NCBI GenBank assembly: GCA_024690695.1
Contig: JAILOS010000038.1
Span: forward strand, 1 to 9,547
Source: Oscillospiraceae bacterium
GTDB lineage: Bacteria; Bacillota_A; Clostridia; Oscillospirales; Oscillospiraceae
Direction: 5' to 3'
Length of the DNA stretch: 9,547 nt
Shown here: piece by piece, positions 1 through 6,759 of the stretch
How positions within the stretch are numbered: the stretch's first letter is position 1
Layout of the letters: every line of letters starts with the position of its first letter
The notes under the pieces: generated by a model
Databases searched by the model: none
What the model saw: only the letters and a program-made list of their open reading frames with translations
What the model was told of the DNA's origin: nothing
Translations under genes and position numbers: made by a program

Positions 1-3000
1 GCCTGGGCATAGCCCTCGTCGAGCTGGCGCCCGGCGTCGTCAAGCTGCGCCTGCGCCGCGGCGAGCTCGGTCTGCGCCGCGCCGTAGCGCGTGATCAGAT
101 CCGACACGCTCGTCCCGCCGAGCTGCGTCTCCAGCGCGGCGCGCGCCACGGCGAGCTCCGGACCGACGCGCATCGCCGTCAGATAATCCTCGCGCGCAAC
201 CGCGTCGTCATACTGCGCCTGCAGCTCGCTCACGCGCTGCTGCAGGGCCAGCGCCGCGCCGTAGAGCGGCGCGATGCCGTCCATCGCGGTCTGTGCCAGC
301 GTATAGCGGGCGAGGCCCTCGTCATAGGCCCGCTGCCCCTCGGCGAGCTTGCGCTGCCCCTCTTCATAGGCGGCGAGGCCCTCGTCATAGGCGGCCTGCC
401 CCGCTTCCAGCTCCTGCTCGGCGGCCTCGACCTGCGCCTTGCCGTCCTCGTAGGCGGCGAGGCCCCTGTCGTACCGCCTCTGCGCGGCGGCGAGCTGCGC
501 GGCCCCCGCGTCGTATTGGGCCTGCGCCTCGTCCAGACGCGCCGCGCCCTCGTTGTATTCGGCGAGACCCGCGTCATACTGCGCCTCGCCCTCCTCGAGC
601 TGCCGCTCGCCCTCGGCGAGCTGCGCCGAGCCGATCTCGTCGGTGACGAGCTGACGGGCGAAATCGCCGCAGAGCGCGTCGACGTCCTCGCCCTCGGCCT
701 CGAGCTTTGCGGAGAGCGAGCGCAGCTCGCCCGTCCGCCGCAGCAGCTCCTCCGTCTGCTGCCGGGTCTGTTCGCCGGCTTCTCCGGCGCGGCGATAACC
801 GGAGGGCGCGGCGTACAGGGAAAACAGCGCCGCCAGCGCCAGCAGCCCGGCCGCGAGGCGCAGCCGGTTCCGGCCGACGAAGCCCGCGAGCTTTCCGCGC
901 GGGATGCGCAGCGTCGTCGCCTCGGCAAAGGATTCGCCCAGCAGCAGCACCTGCGGCAGCGCGAAGAGGATCAGCACCAGCGAGATGCTCGTGCCCGTGC
1001 CGACGTAATAGCCCATGCCGGCGATGATGCACTGCGACACGCCGAAGCCGACCAGCAGCCCCGCGCAGACCATCATCAGGCCCGAAGTGATCAGCGTCGG
1101 GAAGGCGCGGTTCATCGTCTCGATGACGGCCTCGCGCCTGTCCAGCGAGGCGCGCAGCTCGCGGTAGCGCGAGGAGACCACGATCGCGTAATCAATGTTC
1201 GCGCCCATCTGGATCGCGCCGACGATCAGATAGCACAGGAAGAAAACGTAGTCGCCCCGGAGCGCGGCGACGCCGAAGTTGATCCAGATGCTGCCCTGGA
1301 TCACCAGGATCAGCAGCAGCGGCATGCCGAAGGAGCGGAAGGTGAACAGCAGGATCAGCATCACCAGCGCGAGGCTCATCAGGCCTACCACCGTGTTGTC
1401 GGCGGCGAAGGAATCCCGAAAGCCCAGCGCGCTGACCGCGTCGCCGGTGAGCACCGCGCCCTCGGGGTAATACTTCTCCGCAAGGCGGTGGATCCGGTCG
1501 AGGAAGCGGAAGGTCTCCTCCGACTGCACCGGCAGATCGAGATCCAGCAGCAGGCGGCTGTAGCGGTCGCCCGTGAGCTGGCCGCGCACCGTGTCGAGCT
1601 TGCCGTAGAGCTCGTCCACCAGCGCCGCCTGCTCCTCCTCCAGCTCCAGAGCGCCTTTTTCAGTCTGCTCGTGCAGGAAAAGGAAGAGCTCCAGCAGCGG
1701 CACCCGGTAGTCGTCCGGGGACTCGCGCAGCAGGCGGTGCTCCCCGTGCTCCGCCGCGTAGGCGGCGAAGAGCGCGCGGGCGCTCGTCTCGTCGATCCCG
1801 GCGACGTCGGCGAAGGCCGTCCAGTCCACCGCGTCGCCGACGCAATAGTCCCCGGCCGCCCGGATGGAGGCCAGCCCCGCGGCGCTCTTGACCTCGGGGC
1901 AGGCGGAGAGCTCCTCCAGCAGCGCCTTCTCGGCCGCCGGATCGCCGGAGGGCACGATCACGGCCACGGTATTGCTCGCGCCGAAGATCGCGTCGATCTC
2001 CTTTTTCGCGTTTTCCCGCTCGGTCTGCCGGAAGGCGGGGACGAGCTCCATGCTGTAGGCGTAGTTCACGCGTTCCTTCATCACGAAGCCGCCTGCGACG
2101 AGCAGCACGAGCAGGATCGGGATCACCCGGCGGCTCGCGTAGGCAAAGCGGCCGACGAAGGAGATCTTCGGCACAAAGCGGCGGTGCTTCGTCCTGTCCA
2201 TGGCCTTGCCGAAGAGCATCAGCAGCGCGGGCATGAACAGGAACACCGTCAGCAGGCTGCAGACGATGGCCTTGATCAGCGTCAGCCCCAGGTCGACGCC
2301 GAGACGGAATTTCATCAGCGTCATCGCCGTCAGGCCCGCGATCGTCGTCAGGCTGCTGGCGGAGATCTCCGGGATCGAGACGGCGAGCGAGCGCACGACG
2401 GCCTCGCGCACGTCCAGGCGCTCGTGTTCTTCTTTATAGCGGTTGCAGAAAATGATCGCGTAGTCCACCGACAGCGCAAGCTGCAGCACGATGCCGACGG
2501 AATTGGACACGAAGGAGATCGTGCCCATCAGAAAATGCGTGCCGACGTTGACGACGGCGGCCGCGAGGAAGGTGAGCACCATAACGGGGATCTCCGCGTA
2601 GGTGCTGGAGGTGAAGACCAGCACGCCCAGCACCACGATGATCACGAAGATCAGCACCGTCAGCATCTGCTCGGCGACCAGCTCGGACAGGCTGAAGCCC
2701 ACCTCGGTGTAGACCGTTGCGTTTCGGCCCGCAAGCTCCTCCCCGACGCGCGCGAGCGCCTGCTCGCTGCGCGGCGAGGAGGCCGTGTCCGCAAAGGTCA
2801 GCTCATAGAGCGCACAGCCGTCCCGGTAGTGCGCGGCGCTCTCGTCGTACTGCACGAGGACGACGTCCTCCGTCTCGCCCAGCCGGTCGGCGAGCGCCTG
2901 CGCCTCGGCGGGGGAAAGGTCCTTCACCAGCACGCGGGCCGTGCCGTAGGTCGTGAAGTTCTCCTCCATCAAAAACAGGCCGCGCCGCGCCTCCGCGTCC

Positions 3001-3158
3001 TCGGGGAGGTACCAGGTGATGTCCTCCTCGACCCGGATCCAGCGCACGGAAAAGGCGGAGAAGACGAACAGCGCCGCGAACAGCGCGAGGATCCAGCCCC
3101 GCCGATCGACCACGAAGGCCGCCAGCTTCATCATGAAGTTGTTTTCGCGCTCGTCCAT
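1..3158 (-). CDS. MMPL/RND-family membrane exporter with C-terminal heptad-repeat region (partial, C-terminus beyond left edge)
   Basis: The frame stays open from ATG at 3158 to the window edge, giving 1052 visible codons and no stop. AAAGGAGGA sits 6 nt upstream of the ATG and fixes the start. Seen: TM1 about residues 22-40; an extracytoplasmic domain about 41-165; TM2-TM6 about 166-316, with SVDYAIIF in TM4 (Asp232-Tyr233); TM7 about 345-360; a second large domain about 361-587; TM8-TM12 about 588-741, with NIDYAIVV in TM10 (Asp656-Tyr657); and an extra helix about 768-784. Beyond that lies a charged, helical heptad-repeat region. Duplicated six-helix halves, each with an intramembrane Asp-Tyr, are typical of MMPL/RND proton-driven exporters. 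xxxLxxG heptads are known in Firmicutes and Actinobacteria RND-like and YhgE/Pip proteins. The likely role is export of a lipid, peptide or drug across the membrane; the substrate is unknown. The gene is divergent from the ABC operon. The family call is firm, the function inferred. Confidence 0.9.
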   Translation of the reverse strand, partial: MDERENNFMMKLAAFVVDRRGWILALFAALFVFSAFSVRWIRVEEDITWYLPEDAEARRGLFLMEENFTTYGTARVLVKDLSPAEAQALADRLGETEDVVLVQYDESAAHYRDGCALYELTFADTASSPRSEQALARVGEELAGRNATVYTEVGFSLSELVAEQMLTVLIFVIIVVLGVLVFTSSTYAEIPVMVLTFLAAAVVNVGTHFLMGTISFVSNSVGIVLQLALSVDYAIIFCNRYKEEHERLDVREAVVRSLAVSIPEISASSLTTIAGLTAMTLMKFRLGVDLGLTLIKAIVCSLLTVFLFMPALLMLFGKAMDRTKHRRFVPKISFVGRFAYASRRVIPILLVLLVAGGFVMKERVNYAYSMELVPAFRQTERENAKKEIDAIFGASNTVAVIVPSGDPAAEKALLEELSACPEVKSAAGLASIRAAGDYCVGDAVDWTAFADVAGIDETSARALFAAYAAEHGEHRLLRESPDDYRVPLLELFLFLHEQTEKGALELEEEQAALVDELYGKLDTVRGQLTGDRYSRLLLDLDLPVQSEETFRFLDRIHRLAEKYYPEGAVLTGDAVSALGFRDSFAADNTVVGLMSLALVMLILLFTFRSFGMPLLLILVIQGSIWINFGVAALRGDYVFFLCYLIVGAIQMGANIDYAIVVSSRYRELRASLDRREAVIETMNRAFPTLITSGLMMVCAGLLVGFGVSQCIIAGMGYYVGTGTSISLVLILFALPQVLLLGESFAEATTLRIPRGKLAGFVGRNRLRLAAGLLALAALFSLYAAPSGYRRAGEAGEQTRQQTEELLRRTGELRSLSAKLEAEGEDVDALCGDFARQLVTDEIGSAQLAEGERQLEEGEAQYDAGLAEYNEGAARLDEAQAQYDAGAAQLAAAQRRYDRGLAAYEDGKAQVEAAEQELEAGQAAYDEGLAAYEEGQRKLAEGQRAYDEGLARYTLAQTAMDGIAPLYGAALALQQRVSELQAQYDDAVAREDYLTAMRVGPELAVARAALETQLGGTSVSDLITRYGAAQTELAAAQAQLDDAGRQLDEGYAQ
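291..626 (-). repeat. Sixteen tandem heptad repeats within the MMPL protein (x-x-[L/Y/V]-x-x-[G/A]-x)
   Basis: Residues 845-956 of the exporter divide into sixteen uninterrupted 7-residue units. Each has Leu, Tyr or Val at position 3 and mostly Gly, otherwise Ala, at position 6; examples are AQYDAGL, AAYEDGK and RAYDEGL. After about 70 less regular residues the pattern resumes next to the left edge (AQLDDAG, RQLDEGY). At DNA level a 20-nt segment at 310-329 recurs exactly at 373-392, a spacing of 63 bp or three 21-bp units, which points to growth by in-frame duplication. The unit matches the known X-X-X-Leu-X-X-Gly heptad class. A long helical stalk outside the membrane is the likely structure, but this is inference. 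Confidence 0.85.
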
Positions 3159-3164
3159 GTCCGC

Positions 3165-3173
3165 TCCTCCTTT
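3165..3173 (-). promoter_or_regulatory. Ribosome binding site of the MMPL gene
   Basis: On the minus strand AAAGGAGGA ends 6 nt before the ATG at 3158. It is a near-perfect Shine-Dalgarno sequence and selects this ATG over the in-frame Met codons 9 and 10. Confidence 0.85.
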
Positions 3174-3188
3174 CGGTGCTTTTTGTTT

Positions 3189-3217
3189 ATTATAGCACAC
3201 CGGCGCCGGAAAAGAAA
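3189..3217 (-). promoter_or_regulatory. Probable promoter of the MMPL gene (extended -10)
   Basis: The minus strand has a perfect TATAAT at 3194-3189 preceded by TGC, forming the extended TGnTATAAT element. At a 17-bp spacer the -35 position reads TTTCTT (3217-3212), a poor match to TTGACA, as expected of an extended -10 promoter or one needing an activator. The start of transcription would lie roughly 25 nt upstream of the ATG. The spacer contains the perfect 10-bp palindrome CCGGCGCCGG (3200-3209), a possible regulator site. Confidence 0.7.
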
Positions 3218-3224
3218 TCTCCTC

Positions 3225-3252
3225 CGCCCGAAAAATCCGCTTTTTTCGGGCG
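3225..3252. repeat. Perfect 11-bp inverted repeat in the divergent intergenic region
   Basis: CGCCCGAAAAA (3225-3235) and its exact reverse complement (3242-3252) are separated by 6 nt. The element lies immediately upstream of the -35 position of the MMPL promoter and about 75 bp upstream of the ABC operon -35 box. Its GC pairs are at the outside and its AT pairs next to the loop, with no following U-run, so it does not look like an intrinsic terminator. A shared operator is the most likely reading, but no known regulator site is recognised. Confidence 0.55.
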
Positions 3253-3287
3253 TTCCTTGCCGAGTTGCACAATTCGCTTCTGTCATC

Positions 3288-3297
3288 TTTGTACAAA
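3288..3297. promoter_or_regulatory. Palindrome TTTGTACAAA upstream of the ABC operon promoter
   Basis: This perfect 10-bp palindrome ends 28 bp before the operon -35 box, a position suited to an activator or repressor. It is short and could be chance; no regulator family is assigned. Confidence 0.3.
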
Positions 3298-3325
3298 CTG
3301 ATGCGCCCGCCTCGGGTTTCTCCGG

Positions 3326-3354
3326 TGGACAATCGACAAAAAAGGGTGTATAAT
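3326..3354 (+). promoter_or_regulatory. Strong sigma-A-type promoter of the ABC importer operon
   Basis: The -35 box TGGACA (3326-3331, five of six consensus bases) is followed by a 17-bp spacer and a perfect -10 box TATAAT (3349-3354). Transcription would start near 3361, giving an untranslated leader of about 110 nt before the binding-protein ATG at 3473. This is the best promoter match in the window and fits a highly expressed binding-protein gene. Confidence 0.85.
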
Positions 3355-3364
3355 GCGCCTATCG

Positions 3365-3389
3365 GAAAAAATGGGATCCCGGTTTTTTC
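3365..3389. promoter_or_regulatory. Imperfect palindrome at the predicted transcription start (operator candidate)
   Basis: GAAAAAA (3365-3371) and TTTTTTC (3383-3389) form a perfect 7-bp inverted repeat around the 8-bp palindrome GGGATCCC (3373-3380). The element starts about 5 nt after the predicted transcription start, where a bound repressor would block initiation or early elongation. As RNA it would form only a weak A-U stem, so a DNA operator is preferred. The regulator is unknown. Confidence 0.45.
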
Positions 3390-3429
3390 ATCGGCAAACA
3401 TAAATCGCGTTCCCTTTGGATCCGCATCC

Positions 3430-3446
3430 CGTCGGCGAAGCCGACG
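3430..3446 (+). promoter_or_regulatory. Leader hairpin just upstream of the binding-protein ribosome binding site
   Basis: CGTCGGC, a GAA loop and GCCGACG form a perfect 7-bp stem. It ends 8 nt before the AAGGAGG site. Such a stem could protect the 5' end of the message or influence translation. No known riboswitch class is recognised in the leader from 3361 to 3472. Confidence 0.4.
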
Positions 3447-3454
3447 ACAGTAAA

Positions 3455-3461
3455 AAGGAGG
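3455..3461 (+). promoter_or_regulatory. Ribosome binding site deciding the binding-protein start
   Basis: AAGGAGG lies 11 nt before the ATG at 3473. A nearer ATG at 3465 is only 3 nt from the site and reads Met-Glu-Lys-stop, with its TGA overlapping the real ATG. A TTG further upstream at 3416 would precede the ribosome site and the signal peptide. The ATG at 3473 is therefore chosen. Confidence 0.8.
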
Positions 3462-3472
3462 AAAATGGAAAA

Positions 3473-4816
3473 ATGAAAAAGCGCATCCTCGCACTGGTCC
3501 TCGCTCTCGTGATGTGCGCGGCGCTGCTGGCCGGCTGCGGCGGCAACACCACCCAGAACAAAGAGCTCTCTGAAGTTCAGAAGATCATTCAGCAAGCTCA
3601 GGGCATGAGCATGGAAGAGCTGGCCAAGAAGGCCATCGAAGAGTCCAACGGGCAGAAGTTCTACGGCGTGGGCAACTCCAGCCGCGGCAAGTCCGCTCTT
3701 CCGAAGTTCATCGAGTACCTGCAGACCATCGACCCCAGCTACAACATGGAATTCGAGTGGCAGCAGCCGAAGAACAACAAGATCTTCGATCAGCTGACCT
3801 CTGACTCCAAGAAGGCCACCGGCACCTTCGCCGTGACCCTGATCCAGGACGGCAACCAGATCGAGAGCAAGATGGTCCAGACCGGTATTCTGGACACCTT
3901 CATCCCGAAGGAGTGGGCCGAGGCCAACGGCGTTGACGCCGCCACCTACACCGGCTACCTCCCGCTGCAGACCCTGAACAAGGTCTTCATGTACAACAAC
4001 ACCGGCGCCTTCAAGCCCACCAACTTCTGGGATTACGTCGCGGAAGGCCGTCACGGCCAGTTCATGGACATCGACTCTGAGATCGTCGGCAAGAACTTCC
4101 TGTACATGCTGACCAAGCCCGAGTACGCCGCCTGGGTGAAGGAATCCTTCGACAAGCTGCCCGCTGATCAGCAGGCTGCCTTCCAGCCCACCGTCGACGC
4201 CCTCAAGCAGGACGCCGCCGACCTGGGTCTGGACGAGAACGGCGCCTACGCGCTGGCCTGGATCAAGCTCTGGATCGGCTCCTACAACGCCGTGACCGAC
4301 GACGGCCCGATCTGCAGCGCTCTGGTTCAGAAGTCCTCCACCGACGAGTTCGGTCTTCTGGTTTACTCCAAGCTCCGCTCCGTTGAGGAGTCCGACGAGG
4401 TCTCCGTCAACAACGTGAACGTCGCCGCTTACGACGATGGCTACGAAGGCATCGGCGGCTACGGCTACTGCCACTACATGTTCGTCACCGACAACAGCCC
4501 GCTGCCCTGGACCGCCTGCGCGTTCATCGCCTACATCACCTGCACCGTCGACGGCTTCTCCGCCTGGGGCAAGGACATGGGCGGCTACTCCTCCAACCCG
4601 ACCGTCGCTGCCGGCGTCGAAGAGACCTACGGCCACTCTCAGGGCGGCGTTGACAAGGAGACCGGCGAAGTGAAGTTCCCGAACAAGAACGACCGCGGCT
4701 ACACCTGGTGGACCACCGACGGCAAGCTGGTTCTTGAGGATCCTGCTTACTGCGCTTCCGTCGCCTTCACGGTCGGCAGCTGGATCGAGATTCAGGACAA
4801 GTACAAACCCGAATAA
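3473..4816 (+). CDS. ABC transporter substrate-binding lipoprotein
   Basis: This 447-aa protein begins with a lipoprotein signal: MKKR, a hydrophobic stretch (residues 5-19) and the lipobox LAGC, with Cys22 as the lipidated residue. After cleavage it would be anchored on the outer face of the membrane and deliver ligand to the permease encoded downstream. Segments such as VFMYNNTGAFKPTNFWDYV (171-189) resemble the hinge region of family 1 / FbpA-like binding proteins. The C-terminal half is rich in Tyr, Trp, Gly and Asp and carries several Cys residues (281, 333, 349, 357, 427), an unusual number for a secreted binding protein. Its codon choice (AAG, AAC, GAC, ATC, TTC) and strong promoter suggest high expression. 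The ligand is not identifiable: iron, phosphonate, polyamine or another small anion or cation remain possible. The role is confident, the substrate is not. Confidence 0.88.
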   Translation: MKKRILALVLALVMCAALLAGCGGNTTQNKELSEVQKIIQQAQGMSMEELAKKAIEESNGQKFYGVGNSSRGKSALPKFIEYLQTIDPSYNMEFEWQQPKNNKIFDQLTSDSKKATGTFAVTLIQDGNQIESKMVQTGILDTFIPKEWAEANGVDAATYTGYLPLQTLNKVFMYNNTGAFKPTNFWDYVAEGRHGQFMDIDSEIVGKNFLYMLTKPEYAAWVKESFDKLPADQQAAFQPTVDALKQDAADLGLDENGAYALAWIKLWIGSYNAVTDDGPICSALVQKSSTDEFGLLVYSKLRSVEESDEVSVNNVNVAAYDDGYEGIGGYGYCHYMFVTDNSPLPWTACAFIAYITCTVDGFSAWGKDMGGYSSNPTVAAGVEETYGHSQGGVDKETGEVKFPNKNDRGYTWWTTDGKLVLEDPAYCASVAFTVGSWIEIQDKYKPE

Positions 4817-4831
4817 TCCCGCCTTGCTGAT

Positions 4832-4851
4832 CCTATAGAAAAAACCATAGG
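4832..4851 (+). other. Small stem-loop after the binding-protein gene
   Basis: CCTAT and ATAGG enclose a 10-nt A-rich loop, 16 nt after the stop codon. The 5-bp stem is weak alone. With the stronger hairpin downstream it may help shield the 3' end of the upstream message. Confidence 0.25.
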
Positions 4852-4868
4852 CGAATCTCTGGCAACAG

Positions 4869-4901
4869 GCGCCCCTGGAGCGGTGCTCCAGGGGCGCTTT
4901 T
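4869..4901 (+). terminator. Intercistronic hairpin / partial terminator between binding-protein and permease genes
   Basis: A perfect 13-bp GC-rich stem (4869-4881 with 4885-4897), a GGT loop and only four T residues (4898-4901) follow the binding-protein gene by about 50 nt. The permease gene starts 28 nt later with no clear promoter between. Known behaviour of similar operons suggests a leaky terminator or 3'-end stabiliser, so that more receptor than transporter is made. A full stop is unlikely, as permease and ATPase would then lack a visible promoter. Confidence 0.75.
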
Positions 4902-4916
4902 GAGTCAACTCCTTGA

Positions 4917-4925
4917 AAGGAGAGG
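4917..4925 (+). promoter_or_regulatory. Ribosome binding site of the permease gene
   Basis: AAGGAGAGG lies directly before the ATG at 4930; its AAGGAG core is 7 nt from it. This favours the ATG over an upstream in-frame TTG at 4900, which lies within the terminator hairpin tail. Confidence 0.8.
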
Positions 4926-4929
4926 TTTT

Positions 4930-6756
4930 ATGAATCAGGAAACCCTGCGGCCCAACAACCGGGCCATTTTCCTCAACAAGCTGAAAACCTTCTTTTCCAA
5001 GCCGTACAACGTGATCCTGCTGCTGCTGGGCATCGTTCTGTCCGTCACCACGGTCGCGCCCATCGTCGCCATCGTGCAGGACACCTTCCAGATCCACCCG
5101 GGCACGATCGACGCGCACCTGACCCAGAAGACCTCCGGCTGGACGATCGTCAACTACACGGATCTGTTCACCAGCGGCCTGTCCAAGACCAACCTCTGGC
5201 TCCCGCTGTGGAACACCGTTCTGCTGGCCATCGGCACCTGCATCGTCTCCATTCTCTTCGGCGGCATCGTCGCCTTCCTCGTGACGAGGACGAACCTCGG
5301 CTGGAAAAAATACATCAGCTCGATCTTCATCTTCCCCTACATCATGCCGCAGTGGACGCTGGCCGTCGTCTGGCAGAACCTGTTCTGGTCCGTCAGGGTG
5401 ACGGGCGTCAAGGACGGCCTGATGGCCTCGCTTTTTCACGTCTATATGCCCATCTGGTGGTGCAAGGGCCTGTTCCCCAGCCTGATGGTGCTGGGTCTGC
5501 ACTACGCGCCCTTCGCCTACATCCTCATCGGCGGCATCTTCCGCAACATGGACGCCAACCTTGAGGAGGCCGCCACGATCCTGGACACTCCGAAATGGAA
5601 GATCATGACCCGCGTAACGCTGCCGATGGTCAAGCCCGCGATCCTCTCGACGATCCTGCTGGTCTTCGGCTCGGCCATGGGCTCCTACCCGGTGCCGCAT
5701 TACATGGGTCTGGACACGCTCTCGACCAAATACGTGTCGATGAACTCCAAATACACCGGCGAGGCCAGCATCCTCGCGATCGTCATGATGCTCTTCGGCG
5801 TCGCGATCATGCTGCTCAACCAGTTCAGTCTGACGAGCCGCAAGAGCTACACGACCGTCACCGGCAAGTCCGGCCAGATCTCCAAGATCAACCTCGGCAA
5901 GACCGGGCGCTACGTGATCGCTCTGATCCTCGTCATCCTCACCTTCTTCACCAGCATCTTCCCGATCGTCTCCTTCGCCTTTGAGACCTTCCTGCCGAAC
6001 CCCGGCGACTACTCCTTCCTCTACACGGGCAATGCGAACAACCTGACGACGAAGTGGTGGGTCACCAGCGAGAACATCACCGAAAACGGTATGTACGGCC
6101 AGAAAGGCATTCTGTACAACGATACGATCTGGCGGGCCTTCGGCGGCACGATCCTGGTCAGCGTGGTCTGCGCGCTGGTCGCGGGCACCATCGGCACCCT
6201 GGTCGGCTACGCGGTGGCCAAGCAGCGCCGGAGCAAGTGGGCCAACTACGTCAACTCCGTCGCCTTCCTGCCGTATCTGATGCCGTCCATCGCCGTCGGC
6301 GCCGCGCTGTTCGTGCTGCTGTCGAGCGAGAAGCTCAATCTCTTCAATACCTACTGGATCCTGATCATCGCCGGCACCATCAAGTACATTCCCTTCGCCA
6401 GCCGCTCGTCGCTCAACTCGATGCTGCAGCTGTCGGGCGAGATCGAGGAGGCCGCCATCATCCAGGACATCCCCTGGTCGAAGCGTATGCTCCGCATCAT
6501 CATCCCGATCCAGAAATCCTCGATCATCAGCGGCTATCTGCTGCCGTTCATGACCTGTCTGAGAGAGCTGAGCCTGTTCATGCTGCTGTGCGTGCAGGGC
6601 TTCATCCTCTCGACCACGCTGGACTACTTTGACGAGATGGGCCTGTACGCGTTCTCGAGCGGCATCAACCTGCTGCTGATCGTCACCATTCTGGTATTCA
6701 ACACCCTCGTGAATAAACTGACCGGCGCAAGCCTCGACGAAGGAATAGGAGGATAA
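4930..6756 (+). CDS. ABC transporter permease, fused double-domain type
   Basis: This 608-aa membrane protein contains two binding-protein-dependent permease domains in one chain, as in the Fbp/Afu iron and ThiP-like permeases. The first half has helices near residues 27-50, 92-118, 128-152, 180-203, 236-256 and 279-298. The second half has them near 328-350, 403-428, 441-464, 473-490, 530-556 and 578-595. Each half has an EAA coupling loop: NLEEAATILD (Glu213, Ala214, Ala215) and EIEEAAIIQD (Glu507, Ala508, Ala509), each followed by a Leu-Pro or Ile-Pro motif. In both loops the usual Gly four residues after the last Ala is Asp (219 and 513). The protein would form the membrane channel and dock onto two copies of the ATPase encoded 3 nt downstream. 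Length is slightly above the usual 500-560. The permease role is firm, the substrate unknown. Confidence 0.9.
   Translation: MNQETLRPNNRAIFLNKLKTFFSKPYNVILLLLGIVLSVTTVAPIVAIVQDTFQIHPGTIDAHLTQKTSGWTIVNYTDLFTSGLSKTNLWLPLWNTVLLAIGTCIVSILFGGIVAFLVTRTNLGWKKYISSIFIFPYIMPQWTLAVVWQNLFWSVRVTGVKDGLMASLFHVYMPIWWCKGLFPSLMVLGLHYAPFAYILIGGIFRNMDANLEEAATILDTPKWKIMTRVTLPMVKPAILSTILLVFGSAMGSYPVPHYMGLDTLSTKYVSMNSKYTGEASILAIVMMLFGVAIMLLNQFSLTSRKSYTTVTGKSGQISKINLGKTGRYVIALILVILTFFTSIFPIVSFAFETFLPNPGDYSFLYTGNANNLTTKWWVTSENITENGMYGQKGILYNDTIWRAFGGTILVSVVCALVAGTIGTLVGYAVAKQRRSKWANYVNSVAFLPYLMPSIAVGAALFVLLSSEKLNLFNTYWILIIAGTIKYIPFASRSSLNSMLQLSGEIEEAAIIQDIPWSKRMLRIIIPIQKSSIISGYLLPFMTCLRELSLFMLLCVQGFILSTTLDYFDEMGLYAFSSGINLLLIVTILVFNTLVNKLTGASLDEGIGG
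6747..6752 (+). promoter_or_regulatory. Ribosome binding site of the ATPase gene inside the permease 3' end
   Basis: AGGAGG forms part of the last sense codons of the permease gene, 7 nt before the ATPase ATG. The two genes are separated by only 3 nt, so translation is probably coupled. Confidence 0.85.
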
Positions 6757-6759
6757 ACC

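Noticed and set aside
291..626. The regular 21-bp periodicity as a CRISPR or non-coding satellite
   Set aside because: Units are in-frame protein heptads without unique spacers and sit inside a continuous coding frame.
516..3353. A 945-codon open frame on the plus strand
   Set aside because: It lies opposite the MMPL gene in exact codon register. Its product is a low-complexity, charged, His/Gln/Asp/Glu-rich string with no domain, and it runs through the divergent promoters. The minus-strand reading has a ribosome site, membrane helices and family motifs.
3361..3472. A riboswitch in the leader of the ABC operon
   Set aside because: The leader is only about 110 nt, has one small hairpin and one weak A-U stem, and shows no conserved riboswitch core that I recognise.
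3359..4636. A 425-codon open frame on the minus strand
   Set aside because: It is the mirror of the binding-protein gene, rich in Gly, Val, Asp and His. The plus-strand reading has a lipoprotein signal, promoter and ribosome site.
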